DNA of 64,000 nucleotides, taken from assembly GCA_948474755.1 (NCBI GenBank), contig CAOLHI010000558.1, positions 496,001-560,000 of the forward strand, given 5' to 3'. Made by a program: the position numbers and the translations under genes. Below are positions 10,255 to 20,679 of this stretch, in pieces. Numbering within the stretch: position 1 is the first letter of the stretch; every line of letters begins with the position of its first letter. A model generated the notes under the pieces. That model had not been told where the DNA came from. It saw nothing but the letters and a program-made list of their open reading frames with translations, and ran no database searches. This stretch comes from Ctenosaura bakeri (Eukaryota > Chordata > Lepidosauria > Squamata > Iguanidae).

Positions 10255-11118
10255 TATGCCAAGCGAGGACATTTTAAATTAATCCGTCATTTGTTTCTAC
10301 TGTACGCTAAATGTGGAATAAATTAACAGCCATTCTGCTGATGGCAAAACCGGGATACATTCACCTAGTGGTAACAAAAAGGCAGAGTAGGTTAGAGGTG
10401 CCATATAACTGAGAATTAACTCACTGATTTATTTTTGGAATTTCCAGATGTCATGGTATTTCTGGCTTTTTTCCTCTCACTCAGACCTGCTTGGGAGGGG
10501 GCAAAAAGACTAAACAAAGCTGGAGGAGGGAGAAACAAACCCTAATCATTATCAAAACCACTTCGCTCTTGCACCAGTGCAAATGGGGAGCTCTATTTGC
10601 ATGAGTCAAACAAACAAGCCAATTAATTGGGTAGATTACCTTGTTGGGTGGGTGAGGGAAGAGGTACTCACCATTGCTTGCTTTAATGCTTCCTTTGAGA
10701 CTAAAAGGCTTTTCTAAAAGAGATAAGGATATCCAGGCAATAGGCTTGTCTTCCTGTTGAGTTCCTGATATGCCTCCAGCATGACAGCATTTCTGGCCTT
10801 TTTCAAGCTTCATTTTTTTTTTCTCCTTCCTTTTCTAGTGAAAGAGATATTCACTTACAAAGGTCACTTGGCCTCAGATTAAACAGCATTCACTCCTCAT
10901 AGTCAATGAGACACTGCTTACTGATACAACAGTGGTTTTTTTTTAAAAGGGTATCAGGTTAAGGGGGCACATTGTTTGTGAAGAAGTTGTATCTCATCAA
11001 AGGAACATGCTAACAATTTGTCAGAAGTCTATTGGGAGCTTTAAGAGCTCAGTCTTTCCTTCGGCTACCAGATTTGGTATAGGAAAGGGCTCCTGAGGTT
11101 TTAGAATAATTATGGCAT
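10255..11118. other. No gene seen
   Basis: Unremarkable DNA. The 110-codon minus-strand frame at 10481-10813 has no motif I recognise. Confidence 0.45.
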
Positions 11119-11120
11119 AA

Positions 11121-11499
11121 GATATAAGCTCCAACATTTCACAGATGAACACTGGGACACATACAGCCAAGGAACGTCACAGTGTAGTCAAGGTGACAGC
11201 GGTTAATAACAAAGGGGAATACACAAGCTGGGATAGGCTGTAGCAGTTTGCTTTTGCCTGAGACTACTGGAAAGGGCAAGATTCTGTCTGCCCCCGACCC
11301 CCACCACTGCTTTTCCCACTGAGTTAATGGAGTCCAAACTGTTTTTGCACTTTGAACTCAGTTTGCAGCAACTAAAGTAAGCAAGCATAAGGGGGGAAGA
11401 AGGAGAGAGAACTGAGACTTTTAAAAGCAACTGAAAAAGTGGGATGACAGAGGATTAATTAAGACTGTTCGTGCCAAATTGAGCCAGTTGGAAGGTATC
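11121..11499 (+). mobile_element. CATACC-ended DNA element (MITE-like), copy 1
   Basis: This and the copies at 13058, 23410, 43728 (minus) and 53259 share one about 350-bp sequence: CCAACATTTCACAGATG near the start, GTTTGCTTTTGCCTGAG in the middle, TTTGAACTCAGTTTGCAGC later, and an end of CCAGTTGGAAGGTAT. Start and end look like inverted CATACCTTCCAAC termini, suggesting a non-autonomous DNA transposon, but I cannot place the superfamily. Confidence 0.65.
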
Positions 11500-11878
11500 T
11501 GTAAGAAAGATTTCAGCAGACAAAGTTTTTCTCACCACTGTATCTCTGAGCTTGAAAAGGACACTTTTTTTAAGTACATTTCCCAGAAACACCCCAGGCA
11601 TTCTGCTATATCTCCTCATCTGCTAAAAACAAGGTCTCTTCCAAAAGCTGGGGGAAACTAGGATACTGTAAAACACTGTTTAAGGGTTCAGTTCTTAACT
11701 TTTGTGCAAAAAAACCTGTCAACTGGGAAATTTCCAACTGATACCTTGGGCTAGCTAAACATTTTCTCAGGTGATCCAGGGCAAAAATTCTCCTGGACTC
11801 AGCATCCTGTCCACAGTAGGGAAATAATTACGATGGCCTAACTTTCAGAATAGTGTAAAAATAACACTGCTTCAGTTG
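11500..11878. other. No gene seen
   Basis: AT-rich DNA without recognised elements. Confidence 0.45.
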
Positions 11879-11879
11879 A

Positions 11880-12115
11880 GACTAGGACAAAGAGCAATGG
11901 ATTCAAGCTGCAGGAAAGGCGATTCCACCTGAACCTCAGGAAGAACTTCCTGACAGTCAGGGCTGTCCGGCAGTGGTTGAGTCTCCTTCTTTGGAGGTTT
12001 TTAAACAGAGGCTGGATGGCCATCTGTCGGGAGTGCTTTGAGGGTGTTCCCGCATGGCAGGGGGTTGGACTGGATGACCCCTGTGGTCTCTTCCAACTCT
12101 TCTATGATTCTATGC
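11880..12115 (+). mobile_element. CR1 LINE 3' end
   Basis: It carries the well-known CR1 3' landmarks in order: GGAAGAACTTCCTGACAG, CTCCTTCTTTGGAGG, the codons for FKQRLDGHL near 12000-12026, GGGGTTGGACTGGATGACCC and the terminal CTATGATTCTATG. This is the end of the reverse-transcriptase ORF plus the short 3' UTR. The 5' part is missing, as in most CR1 copies. Frame breaks show it is dead. Confidence 0.9.
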
Positions 12116-12119
12116 CTTG

Positions 12120-13055
12120 TGAGGAAAGCTAGTTGTACATGCTTCCTATCAGATCAGTGGGATGCTGCCATCACTCTCCACTCCTTCTTCTGTGTCTAGG
12201 GAGGAGGATTCTCGAGCTACAAGCTAGCTTTTCCTCCCAGAGTTCATTGTGGTTGGTAGCCTGTTTTTCTCTTCATGTTCAGCACAAATAAGGTCACACG
12301 GGATGATGAGCTTATACAAGGCAGAGTGAGGCAGCCACATCACACAGAAGTTCTGAAGTGTCATAAACTGAGAGAAAAATGGTCGTAATCCAGTTTGTTA
12401 CTATATTTTTTGCATTGTGGTTGTATGACTTTTTCCCCCTCAGGTGATAAAACAGCATGGTTAGCTTTTGGTACCCTGTACCTTGACTTGAGTTGACAGG
12501 TGAGTGGGTAGATAGCCCTATCTTTTATCAGCCTCAGTTCCTGGTCAAATAGCTAAAAGGGGACAAAGAAATTTCTCTTTGCATGGTCAGAAGCCCATGC
12601 TCAAAGTCAAGTCCAAACTGATGGAAGAAATTTATACACTAATGAAGTGATGTGAGGCCATCCTTCTGTCTTCACTGTAATTCCCAGACTAAAATCTAGA
12701 CTTCTGATATTAGGTATGCATCCAATCAAGTATGAACCATGCAAACAGGAAAATCTTCCTTCTCACCTTTGGGGATGGGAGATGAACTAAAAATAAGTGT
12801 TAATTTAAAAGGAGTTGGTTTTCACTAAGTCTGGCAGGCCTGATACATCAAAAGTCTCCCGGTTAGTGGATCTGGAAACTCTGGGAAGTGTTTTTTTCCA
12901 AACTGGTTCTGGATGCCAGCGTCCTGATAAAAAAATGTGTTTAGCTTTGAAGAAATAAATACCAAAGGGAAGCTCTGTCCCAGAAGATTTATTGGAGCCT
13001 TGTGTCTCCTAAGCACTTTGTACACTATGAAGTGCTATGTAAACTTTTGTTACAA
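12120..13055. other. No gene seen
   Basis: Unremarkable DNA with short frames only. Confidence 0.45.
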
Positions 13056-13057
13056 TT

Positions 13058-13876
13058 CATACCCTTCAACATTCACAGATCAAACCTGGGACATATTTGG
13101 CCAAGCAAGGTGTGGTTAAGACAGCAAGTTCTTAATGAGAAAGACTAGACAAGCTAGGAGAGGCTACAGCAATTTGCTTTTGCCTGAGTTTACTGGGAAG
13201 ACCAAGAGTCCACTCCCTCATTTCCACTCCCACCACTGAATTAGTTGGCTCTCTGCATTCACTAGGGCTAGGGGTGCAAGGCCTCTGAAAAAATGGGAAA
13301 ATCATGAATGTGAGTATGTGTGTGGGGAGGGGAAGGGGGCAGAGATATGGTGAGGAGAGATGGCACCCAGGATCCAAACCAGGTCAGGCAAAGGAGAAGG
13401 AAAGGGGGTGGGTTGATATAATGGCCCTATACTTCTTCCCTGTCTCACCCATCTTGTTTCCTTGGGTGGGTGGGAGAAATCAGGAGAGGGGTTCTGGTGC
13501 TGAGAAATCAGGCAGGCAGCTGCTGGAGGAGGAGGAGGAGGGAGTTTTTAAAGGGCTGCATGGTCTGATTGGAGCTGCTGAAAGGGAAGGTTCTCCTGGA
13601 AAAGAAGCACTTGAGGTGGGGTGGAGGCAGGAAGGAGAAACTTGCAAATAATCAAATCTGTGAAAAGCAAACCTGCAAATGTGGAGGGACAGCTATAATT
13701 GTGTGCAAATTCCTTCTGTACTTTGGACTCAGTTGAAGCAATTGAAGTAAGCTGAGGACCAGTGGAGAAAGTGGGAGGAGGAGTGAGAGAACAGATATTT
13801 TAAAATCAGCTGGAAAAAAAAAGGGATGGTGAAAATTAATTGGGACTGTCTTTGCCCAATCAAGGCAATTGGTATG
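13058..13876 (+). mobile_element. CATACC-ended DNA element, copy 2, split by a Tigger-like insertion
   Basis: The left half (13058-13243) and right half (13694-13876) match copy 1 continuously. The break falls in the GAATTAATTGAG stretch that is intact at 23410-23770. Removing 13244-13693 and one TA restores the uninterrupted copy. Confidence 0.7.
13244..13693 (+). mobile_element. Tigger-like (Tc1/mariner) MITE, 450 bp
   Basis: The left end GTTGGCTCTCTGCATTCAC and right end GCAAATGTGGAGGGACAGC are inverted repeats of the CAGTTGGCCCTCCGCAT type found in Tigger elements. TA dinucleotides flank it (13242-13243 and 13694-13695). It sits inside the CATACC-ended element. The interior is purine-rich (GGAGGAGGAGGAGG near 13527), which gives a 115-codon chance frame. 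No DDE transposase is present. Confidence 0.7.
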
Positions 13877-13879
13877 GCA

Positions 13880-14244
13880 GTTAGAACCCAAGGTACTTTG
13901 CTATCTAAAATAATGCCCTTCTAAGTCTGAAAAGCATAAAATTCAGTGGAACAATTGTCCGTTTGGCTTGCTCTGGTGCCACAGCAAATTGTTTTGCGAT
14001 AGATCTGGTTCTCTATAGTGAATGTGGTGCTGCTACAAGAGCCACTACCCTTCCACCTCCACTCTTAGTTCTCATCTTCACAGAGCCTGCCCTCTTCCAA
14101 ATTCCATCTCTGGCTATAACTGCAGTCTTAAATGAATGGGAAACATTTCCCCAGAGTTTTCAAACCCATCGTTCTCAGATTCTTCATGGAACAGGTTTCT
14201 CAATCTTAGGTTCTGGAACCACTAACAAGAGAGAAAACAAAGTC
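13880..14244. other. No gene seen
   Basis: The 120-codon plus-strand frame at 13963-14325 runs into the neighbouring MITE and has no recognised domain. Confidence 0.45.
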
Positions 14245-14247
14245 CTT

Positions 14248-14449
14248 GGACATTTCCGCCCTACACTGTTAAAGTGCTATTATTCCACTTTCAACATCCT
14301 GTATAATTCTGGGGTTTGTAGTTGATTGAGGCCAAAGACCTCTCTTACTGAGAATTCTTAAATGCCCCTCCTTAACTACAAATCCCAGGATCCCATAGGA
14401 TGTTGAAAGTGGAATAATAGCACTATAACAGTCTAGTGCAGAAATGGCC
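14248..14449. mobile_element. Fold-back MITE, Harbinger-like, type A
   Basis: The ends GGACATTTCCGCCC and GCAGAAATGGCC, with arms TGTTAAAGTGCTATTATTCC and its complement, match the type A family. A perfect 3-bp duplication CTT flanks it (14245-14247 and 14450-14452). The centre contains GGGGTTTGTAGTT and AACTACAAATCCC. Confidence 0.75.
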
Positions 14450-14454
14450 CTTAT

Positions 14455-16550
14455 CTCTTGACACAGATTACTCGCTTGTCTCCCTCGATGGCCTCATTGC
14501 CTTTTATATATATAACACAAAACAGATAAGACCCACTGAAAGATCTAAATGCATAAATTAAAATGGATGGGAAAACTATAGGCAGTCAGCAAAGGCCCTC
14601 AGTGCCTACTTTTGCCCCCCCCTCACAACTCACTCACTTTTGGAAAACTTTCACAAAATTCTGACCTAAAATCACCAGTCACATTCCCAGAACCCTCCAG
14701 AGAGTACAAATGGACATTTAAAGGACTGAAATGGGAGTTGATAACTTTGGCCCATTTTCTGTTCCTGAGAACTCCCGGGGGGGGGGACATAGCCAAAAAT
14801 ACTCTCCTAGGAAAAACAAAACAATACCAGAAGTGGTCCGAATTCCACTGTTAATTTTGAAGAATGAGATCTTTAAACATGTTAAATGGTGCGAGGAGGG
14901 GGGTCCCCACTCCTGAATTACCTCTGCCAGGAGAAGCAATTCACTGCCATTTTTAAACAAAACAAAACAAAAAAAGGGCAGGATGGAGGAATCTGGGGGT
15001 TGGGGGAGGAAGAACAGTCTGGAGGGGCATCTGTGGTCCCAGAACCAAACTTTTTGCCCATCCTTGGAGTAAAAGATTAAAACATACAAACAATATGTTC
15101 CTCAGTTTTGCAGTACACACCTGCCAACAACTTCAGGAACATAAGTGGCTAGTGAACTAAGCAAACCATGGGTCCATTTTGCCCAGTGGTGAAGGGCAAA
15201 ACGCTCGAAAGATATATCCTTAAAAAAAAAAACTGTTATCACCATCATATACATTTATCACACTTCTGAAATACTACTTAAACACTAGTTTACACCTTTC
15301 TGTTATCACACGATGTGTGCAGTTTTTTTAACCGTAAGCCACAAAGCAGGAAATACGGCCACTTCAAATTGGTCCCCTGTGTTCTCAGTTCTGTTCTACC
15401 CAGTTCATGATACTCTTTGGTCTCCACAAATATAGTCCTTGTAGCCATCATTTGTGAGTAGGGTTGGCTCCAGCCCATCCCAAGAAACAGTGGCTTTTCT
15501 ATCATCCAGACAGCTCTGGTTCAGAGTCTTGTTCCCTTTCTTTGACATCATCTTTTTTTCTTTCCACTGAAGCTTTAACCTGACTTGACTCTATAAGACT
15601 TAGGCATGTTTTCATTCCTTTCCCTTCCTGCCCTATTTTATGGGGCCCTTTGCACATGTTATAACACTTTCCAGCTGCAGCTGTCATCACAGTTCAGTGG
15701 ACTTATTATGAGGCTTTAATTCACTGTGGCTAAACTGGCTTCCTTGTGAGTCATTATTTAGCCTCAGGAGCTCTTTTCTTTTAAGTGCTTGGTAAATATA
15801 GAAAGAAGGGAAGGCGGGTGGAGGTGGCAAATCTTACCCACTCAGTCTGACAGTGTTGCCAGTGGTGGTGGAAGCCTTAGATCTTAGCCACATTTAATAA
15901 GAACCATTGTGCATCTTTGTCCCTTTAAAGATGAGCCCAGGAGCACAAGAAGAATTGCTCTGTTGGATCAGTATTCAAAGAGACATCCGTGTTGGTCTGT
16001 TTAAGCATAAAAAGATATAAGGGAAACCAGTGTAAAAGAATCTATAAAGGGATTCCTTTTGAGACTAACTGGGAAAAAGAAAATCCTAGCATAATCTTTC
16101 ATTGACACAGTGCGTTTCGATTTAGGTACATGGAGTGCAGCTTCTGTGGACAGACCTATATACAAAGGGGCCAGAGAAGAGAAGTAATGGAAATGCAGAA
16201 ACATGTTGGAGTAGCAACATCAGTATCAGTTTAACAATGGTGGTAAAGACTATTTAAAAGGACAAAGGTGGAAGACAAGGTTTGCATACAAGCCTGGATA
16301 AGAGGGCAAACATATTTCTAAAGGGGGGAAGGCACCGTCTAGTGCTTTGGTGTAGCTGCAGAAGCAGTAAAATATCATTATAAAGCAGGCATAAGGAATC
16401 CTTTTGTGTGTGTACATGGCTGTACTGAAAACAAGTGTTTCAGTATATGTAGTGTGCCTAGGAACCATTGTATCTGTCTTAACCACTGCTAATGGATTGG
16501 AATATGGGAATACATCCTAATTCAGCTGGTGGATCAGTCCAGTGGCTCAC
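14455..16550. other. No gene seen; homopolymer tracts only
   Basis: Contains G9 (14779-14787), A/C-rich stretches near 14958-14975 and A10 (15222-15231). Overlapping ORFs of up to 123 codons at 14612-15089 on both strands lack motifs. No complete transposon border was recognised. Confidence 0.4.
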
Positions 16551-16553
16551 ATA

Positions 16554-16950
16554 GGCTTTTATCGCACTATGCCGTAGGGATGATCCCATGTCATCCCACT
16601 GTGCTGTCAGGACCTGAACAGTTCCCCACCACACCAGTCAGCTGCTGCTGGCAGATGGGTAGTGTTCGGGACACCCTCCTTCCTTCTGCAGTACAGCTGC
16701 CCTCTTCCTGGGCTGTATTGCGGAAGGAAGTGCTTGATAGTGCTTCTGCCCTTCCTGCATGCCTGCAGTCGGCGGAATCGTTGTACAAAGGGAGGCCATT
16801 ACTGGATTTTTTCCAGTAATGGTTTACAGCGCTATCACGATGGCTGGGACACGACAATAGCAGGACCACAACAACATCATGCAATGGCACACATCATGGA
16901 CCAGCAGTAACGCATTCCCACTTGGGATGGCACTGTGGTGTGGTAAGGGC
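16554..16950. mobile_element. Diverged hairpin element related to 5900-6319 (type C)
   Basis: The left end GGCTTTTATCGCAC and right end GTGTGGTAAGGGC are a diverged version of the type C termini. It has the same internal hairpin (CCTTCTGCAGTACAGC paired with GCTGTATTGCGGAAGG) and a second perfect one, CCATTACTGGA paired with TCCAGTAATGG (16797-16823). The flanking triplets do not match, so the borders are approximate. Confidence 0.5.
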
Positions 16951-16954
16951 TGTA

Positions 16955-17285
16955 GTTTCCTAGACAGCACTTTGTGGCCAAGATCCTGTTGACATGTCAG
17001 ATTCTGCCAAGGTACTGACACGGATAGAGGTGATGAGTGGCAGTGAAGGACAGAGTAGCTGATAGCTTCCCAGTGGTTCCAGGGGCTGTTCTGACAGCTG
17101 TTCCACTGCAGATGAATGGGGAAATGCCTGCATTGGAAACATCTTTATACAAGTATCTAAACAGTATAATCACCATATAGGTCACTGCAAGAGGATTTCA
17201 GCAAGGGTTTCCAAATCCCAGGGCCCAGCACCATTTCTCCAGTCCCCAGGGGGAGGGGAGAATTTCAGGGTGAAAGTGCTGCCAT
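16955..17285. other. No gene seen
   Basis: Short chance frames only. Confidence 0.4.
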
Positions 17286-17290
17286 GAAAA

Positions 17291-17342
17291 GTGTGTGTGT
17301 GTGTGTAAGCGCGCGCGCACACGCTAGACTTTTTTTTTTTTA
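17291..17342 (+). repeat. Microsatellite (GT)n-(GC)n-(AC)n and T11
   Basis: GTGTGTGTGTGTGTAAGCGCGCGCGCACAC then, after a short spacer, T11. The alternating purine-pyrimidine run of about 30 bases is a classical Z-DNA-prone sequence. Confidence 0.85.
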
Positions 17343-17344
17343 AA

Positions 17345-18595
17345 GGGATACTCTGTATAACTGTGGTCAATGCTAAATGCATTATGTTTAATAACATCAC
17401 CAGGGGCTATGCTTTGTAAGATCACTCTTGTAATATCACTAGGACCAATCCTCTGAGACATCCCAAGAGACTGCCTCTGGTCTCAGTTTTATACCTCAGG
17501 GCCTGGGATAGTCCTGACCTGGCAACCCTAATTCCAGATGTGGCCACAAGGTAGGGCACAGTATTATTTGCTGCAGGCTTACTTCTTGGATATGACATTT
17601 CTGTCAAGGGAGCTTCTATTTTTAGTTGACTCCCATGTTTTAATATGTACCCTGTATTATTTTCACCGAAGGTCTGCCTGCTTGTAGTTGCCAGGGAATG
17701 GAAGGGAGGAGTACTCTGGTCACCCCACAAGCTTATGTCCCATACTGAGAAGGGAGAGGGCTGCCAGTTCATCTGATGTCTTTCTCCTTCATCTCAGGCA
17801 CATGCCATTGGCTCTGACTACCTCCTCCTTGGCCTGCACCCTAGCTGGTTGCAAGTAGGCTAGCAATGGTGATAATACATCTATATCTCCCAGGACAGAG
17901 TTTGAAAAAGTTACAGCAAGGAAAACTGTGATAAGCCAATTAGCAATTGGTCCTATTTGTTTTGCTGATGAAAGCACACATTTAATTAGTTTATCAAAAA
18001 CCTGGACCAGATGGGCTCAAAATATTCCTCTGAGTAACCAAGACAAATCTAAAGAGATGGACAAGAACACAGATTTAACCAGAACACATTTAAAATTTTA
18101 TTTAAGCGGAGTTAGAAAAATTACAAAATTTGATAATCAAGTTGGTGGTTACATGAGCATAATCCAGAAACTCCTCTAAGATTACCATCAGTGACACCAG
18201 AGGTAGCACAAACCCCAAACTAATTAGAAAGCACAGAATTGACAAAGCTGGCACTACAAAAATAGCAACTGAATAACTAGTGTAGCTGATTAAATGTTGT
18301 GACCCATTCCAGCTCTCTCCTGTACTTTGCTTCTGTTTCAAAAGCTAAACTACACTATGTCAAACAATCTAACTTACACTTGACACACTCCTACACATGG
18401 CATGAATGTAAAAAGCTAAGCTTAAGCATCAAGAAATCTTTCTAGGCACATGAAGGTTTAAAGCTGACATATGAATAATTCAGTGTAGAAACTCGAGTGG
18501 AAAACAAACACGTCTAGAATTAAGAATCTGAAAATCAACATCAAAAAAGATCAGTTTAAAACTTTTTAGAACCTATAAAGGTCAATGTGGTATGA
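17345..18595. other. No gene seen
   Basis: A 116-codon minus-strand frame at 17422-17772 and a few shorter ones show no recognised domain. No complete element seen. Confidence 0.4.
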
Positions 18596-18596
18596 G

Positions 18597-18785
18597 TCAC
18601 TCATAGTATAGTGGTTTGAATGTTGGACTATGACCCTGGAGACTGGGGTTCAGTACCCCGCTCGACCATGGAAACCCACTGGGTGACCCTGGGTGACCTT
18701 CACACACTCTCAGAAAACCCCATGATAGGTGCATTTTAAGATCTCCATAACTTGGAAATGACTTGAAGGCACACAGCTCTACTAA
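18597..18785 (+). mobile_element. Sauria SINE
   Basis: A tRNA-derived head with an A-box-like TAGTATAGTGGTTTGAATG and a B-box-like GGTTCAGTACCC is followed by GACCATGGAAACCCACTGGG. The tail AACTTGGAAATGACTTGAAGGCACAC follows. It lacks the long (AAC)n end of the copy at 49514. Confidence 0.85.
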
Positions 18786-18789
18786 AGGT

Positions 18790-19255
18790 GCAATATCAAC
18801 TGCTAGGTTGTAAATCTGATCATTATCTATCGCTTGCTGACTTACATGGTGAGTTAAATTTGTGTAGTTAAAAAACTAATCAAGTTTGGTTCAAGCCTTA
18901 GATTCAGATCTAAAGTTCTACAAAAATTCCAAGTCCCAGTAGTCAAGAACAGGACTCTGTCCCAACTTTAGAAAATAAATTGAGGCATTAAAAAATATCC
19001 ATAGTCCCTAAGACTGCTGGGTCCACCAAAAATCAAAGGTGAAGGTAGGTGAAAGCATAAAGAAGGAATGATTCAGGTGCCTGTCCACCTAGGTACACTG
19101 ACTTCTAATTCTAATCTTATTCTGGGCAGGAATGGGGGCTACAATGATAATTATACCAGCCATTCACCAGTTAGAGATAACATGTTCACTTGTCCCCAGT
19201 AGTCTCACATTTTATGCTCAGGTTTTTTGGCACACTTACCTGAAGCTATTTTGAA
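18790..19255. other. No gene seen
   Basis: AT-rich DNA without recognised features. Confidence 0.45.
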
Positions 19256-19258
19256 GTT

Positions 19259-19445
19259 GGTTCTTGTGGGTTTTTTGGGCTTTGAGACCGTATTCTGGTT
19301 GGAACCTCCACTTCCAATTCACCATTCCTCTGAAGATGCCAGCCGCAGTTGCAGGTGAAACGTCAGGAGAAAATACAACCAGAACACAGTCTCAAAGCCC
19401 AAAAAACCCACAAGAACCAATGGATTCTGGCCGTGAAAGCCTTCA
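19259..19445 (+). mobile_element. Inverted-repeat element, Penelope-like terminal module with hammerhead-like core
   Basis: Arms of about 43 bases, 19259-19301 (GTGGGTTTTTTGGGCTTTG inside) and 19376-19418 (CAAAGCCCAAAAAACCCAC), are near-perfect complements. Between them lie CTGAAGA (19330-19336) and GAAACGTC (19357-19364), the order and spacing of a hammerhead core (CUGANGA, stem II, GAAA). The right flank reads TGGATTCTGGCCGTGAAAGCC. Repeats of this wording are abundant in reptile genomes, and Penelope-like elements are known to carry hammerheads in their terminal repeats. The assignment to that class is an inference. No reverse transcriptase is present here. Confidence 0.6.
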
Positions 19446-19589
19446 ACTCTACATGTTTTGAAGTTGTCTTGTCTGGGATATGTTATGCAGCCAGCATATC
19501 CTTGTCCTCCACCCCTCCTCCACCTTCTGTGATAGCATATTTCTGTTGAACTCACCATTCTTAGGGCTTTCCAAACCAAGAGTCACTAA

Positions 19590-20064
19590 GGCCCTTTTCA
19601 CATGGGGTAATTAAAATGGGGCAGTGCAACCTCTAACGGAGGTCATCTACACCATGGAGTGCGCTAGGTCGTATATAATTTTTCAGTTCCACACCCCAAT
19701 CCGCTCTGAAGCGACCAAAAGTGGTGGCGCCGTGTGCTTTTTAAAAACCTCTTTTAAGAGGTTTTTAAAAAGCATGGGGCACGCAGCCCCGTGCAGCTCC
19801 GTTGCAGCGCCCGGGTGTAGATTTGCAGGCGCGCGCAAGTGCGTGCCTGCAGATCTGCCGAGGGCAGGCTTCCGGCTGGTGAGCTTCTCTGGTTGGTGAA
19901 GAGCCTCCGCCAGCTGTAAGCTGCCATTTTGGACACCGCAGGATGCCGCAGGAGTGTGGAGCAGCAAACTCGCCCTGCTCCGCGTGGTGACGGACTTACC
20001 CGGCTGCCAGTAAGCTCCGTTTCAGCACGTTTTCCCCGTTCTCCCTCCACGTGTGAAAAGAGCC
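19590..20064. mobile_element. GC-rich Harbinger-like element, type B (475 bp)
   Basis: The ends GGCCCTTTTCACATGG and CACGTGTGAAAAGAGCC are inverted repeats, with a perfect TAA duplication (19587-19589, 20065-20067). An internal hairpin CTTTTTAAAAACCTCTT / AAGAGGTTTTTAAAAAG lies at 19737-19773. The right two thirds are CpG-rich (CGCGCGCAAGTGCGTGC near 19830), unlike the surrounding DNA. Copies at 29172 and 62653 share the design. The 91-107-codon frames here are by-products of base composition. Confidence 0.8.
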
Positions 20065-20067
20065 TAA

Positions 20068-20498
20068 GTAAGGACATTCTTAGCCCCTTTATTGCAGCAC
20101 CTCAGAAAATGAGCTGCTAAGCAAAGTTTTTGCCCCCTAAATTAACATCTCAGCATATCTTAAAGCTGCCTCCAACAGCCAGCCTTTTTAATAGCTGCAA
20201 AACCCTAACCTAAACAACCTTTGTTGTTTTTTCTGTGACCTTGGAGAGAACAAGAGCAATACATAAGAAGTAACACTGTTCCTTTTGATGATAAAAGTTC
20301 ACATCCAGCTCTTGCAGCCTTTAGTGCAGAAGTGTTATATGGGGTCGTAAGAACAAATGTTAGAAAATCCAGAGCATGGGTTTTTCTTTCACAGCATATA
20401 AAACTTGACCCTTTCAGTCGTTTGAATCTTGCATTTCAGCTTGAGGCCCTTCTAATATGTCTCCCCAATACCCCTAATCAAGCTGTTTCCAGATGAGG
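20068..20498. other. No gene seen
   Basis: Unremarkable AT-rich DNA. Confidence 0.45.
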
Positions 20499-20499
20499 G

Positions 20500-20678
20500 C
20501 AGCTTTTCACTCTACACAATTATAGTAGTATGATTCCAATTTAATTTGTATTTTGGTCAGAGGCAGGAGAGCTCTTTAGCTGAGAATTCTAAATACTCCT
20601 CCCTAAATCACAAATCCCCAGATTTTATAGGACAGAACCATGGCAGTTAAAATGGAATATGGCTGTGTGAAAGGGCCC
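20500..20678. mobile_element. Fold-back MITE, type A-related subfamily
   Basis: Arms TTTTCACTCTACACAATTATAG and CTGTGTGAAAGGGCCC are inverted repeats. The centre carries GAGCTCTTTAGCTGAGAATTC and CCTCCCTAAATCACAAATCC, as in type A. It has the ATGGCAGTTAAAATGG variant shared with 22831 and 53831. The TSD is not clear. Confidence 0.6.
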
Positions 20679-20679
20679 A

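Noticed and set aside
17291..17325. Alternating GT/GC/AC tract as a regulatory element
   Set aside because: It may adopt Z-DNA, but without nearby genes or promoters a regulatory role cannot be supported.
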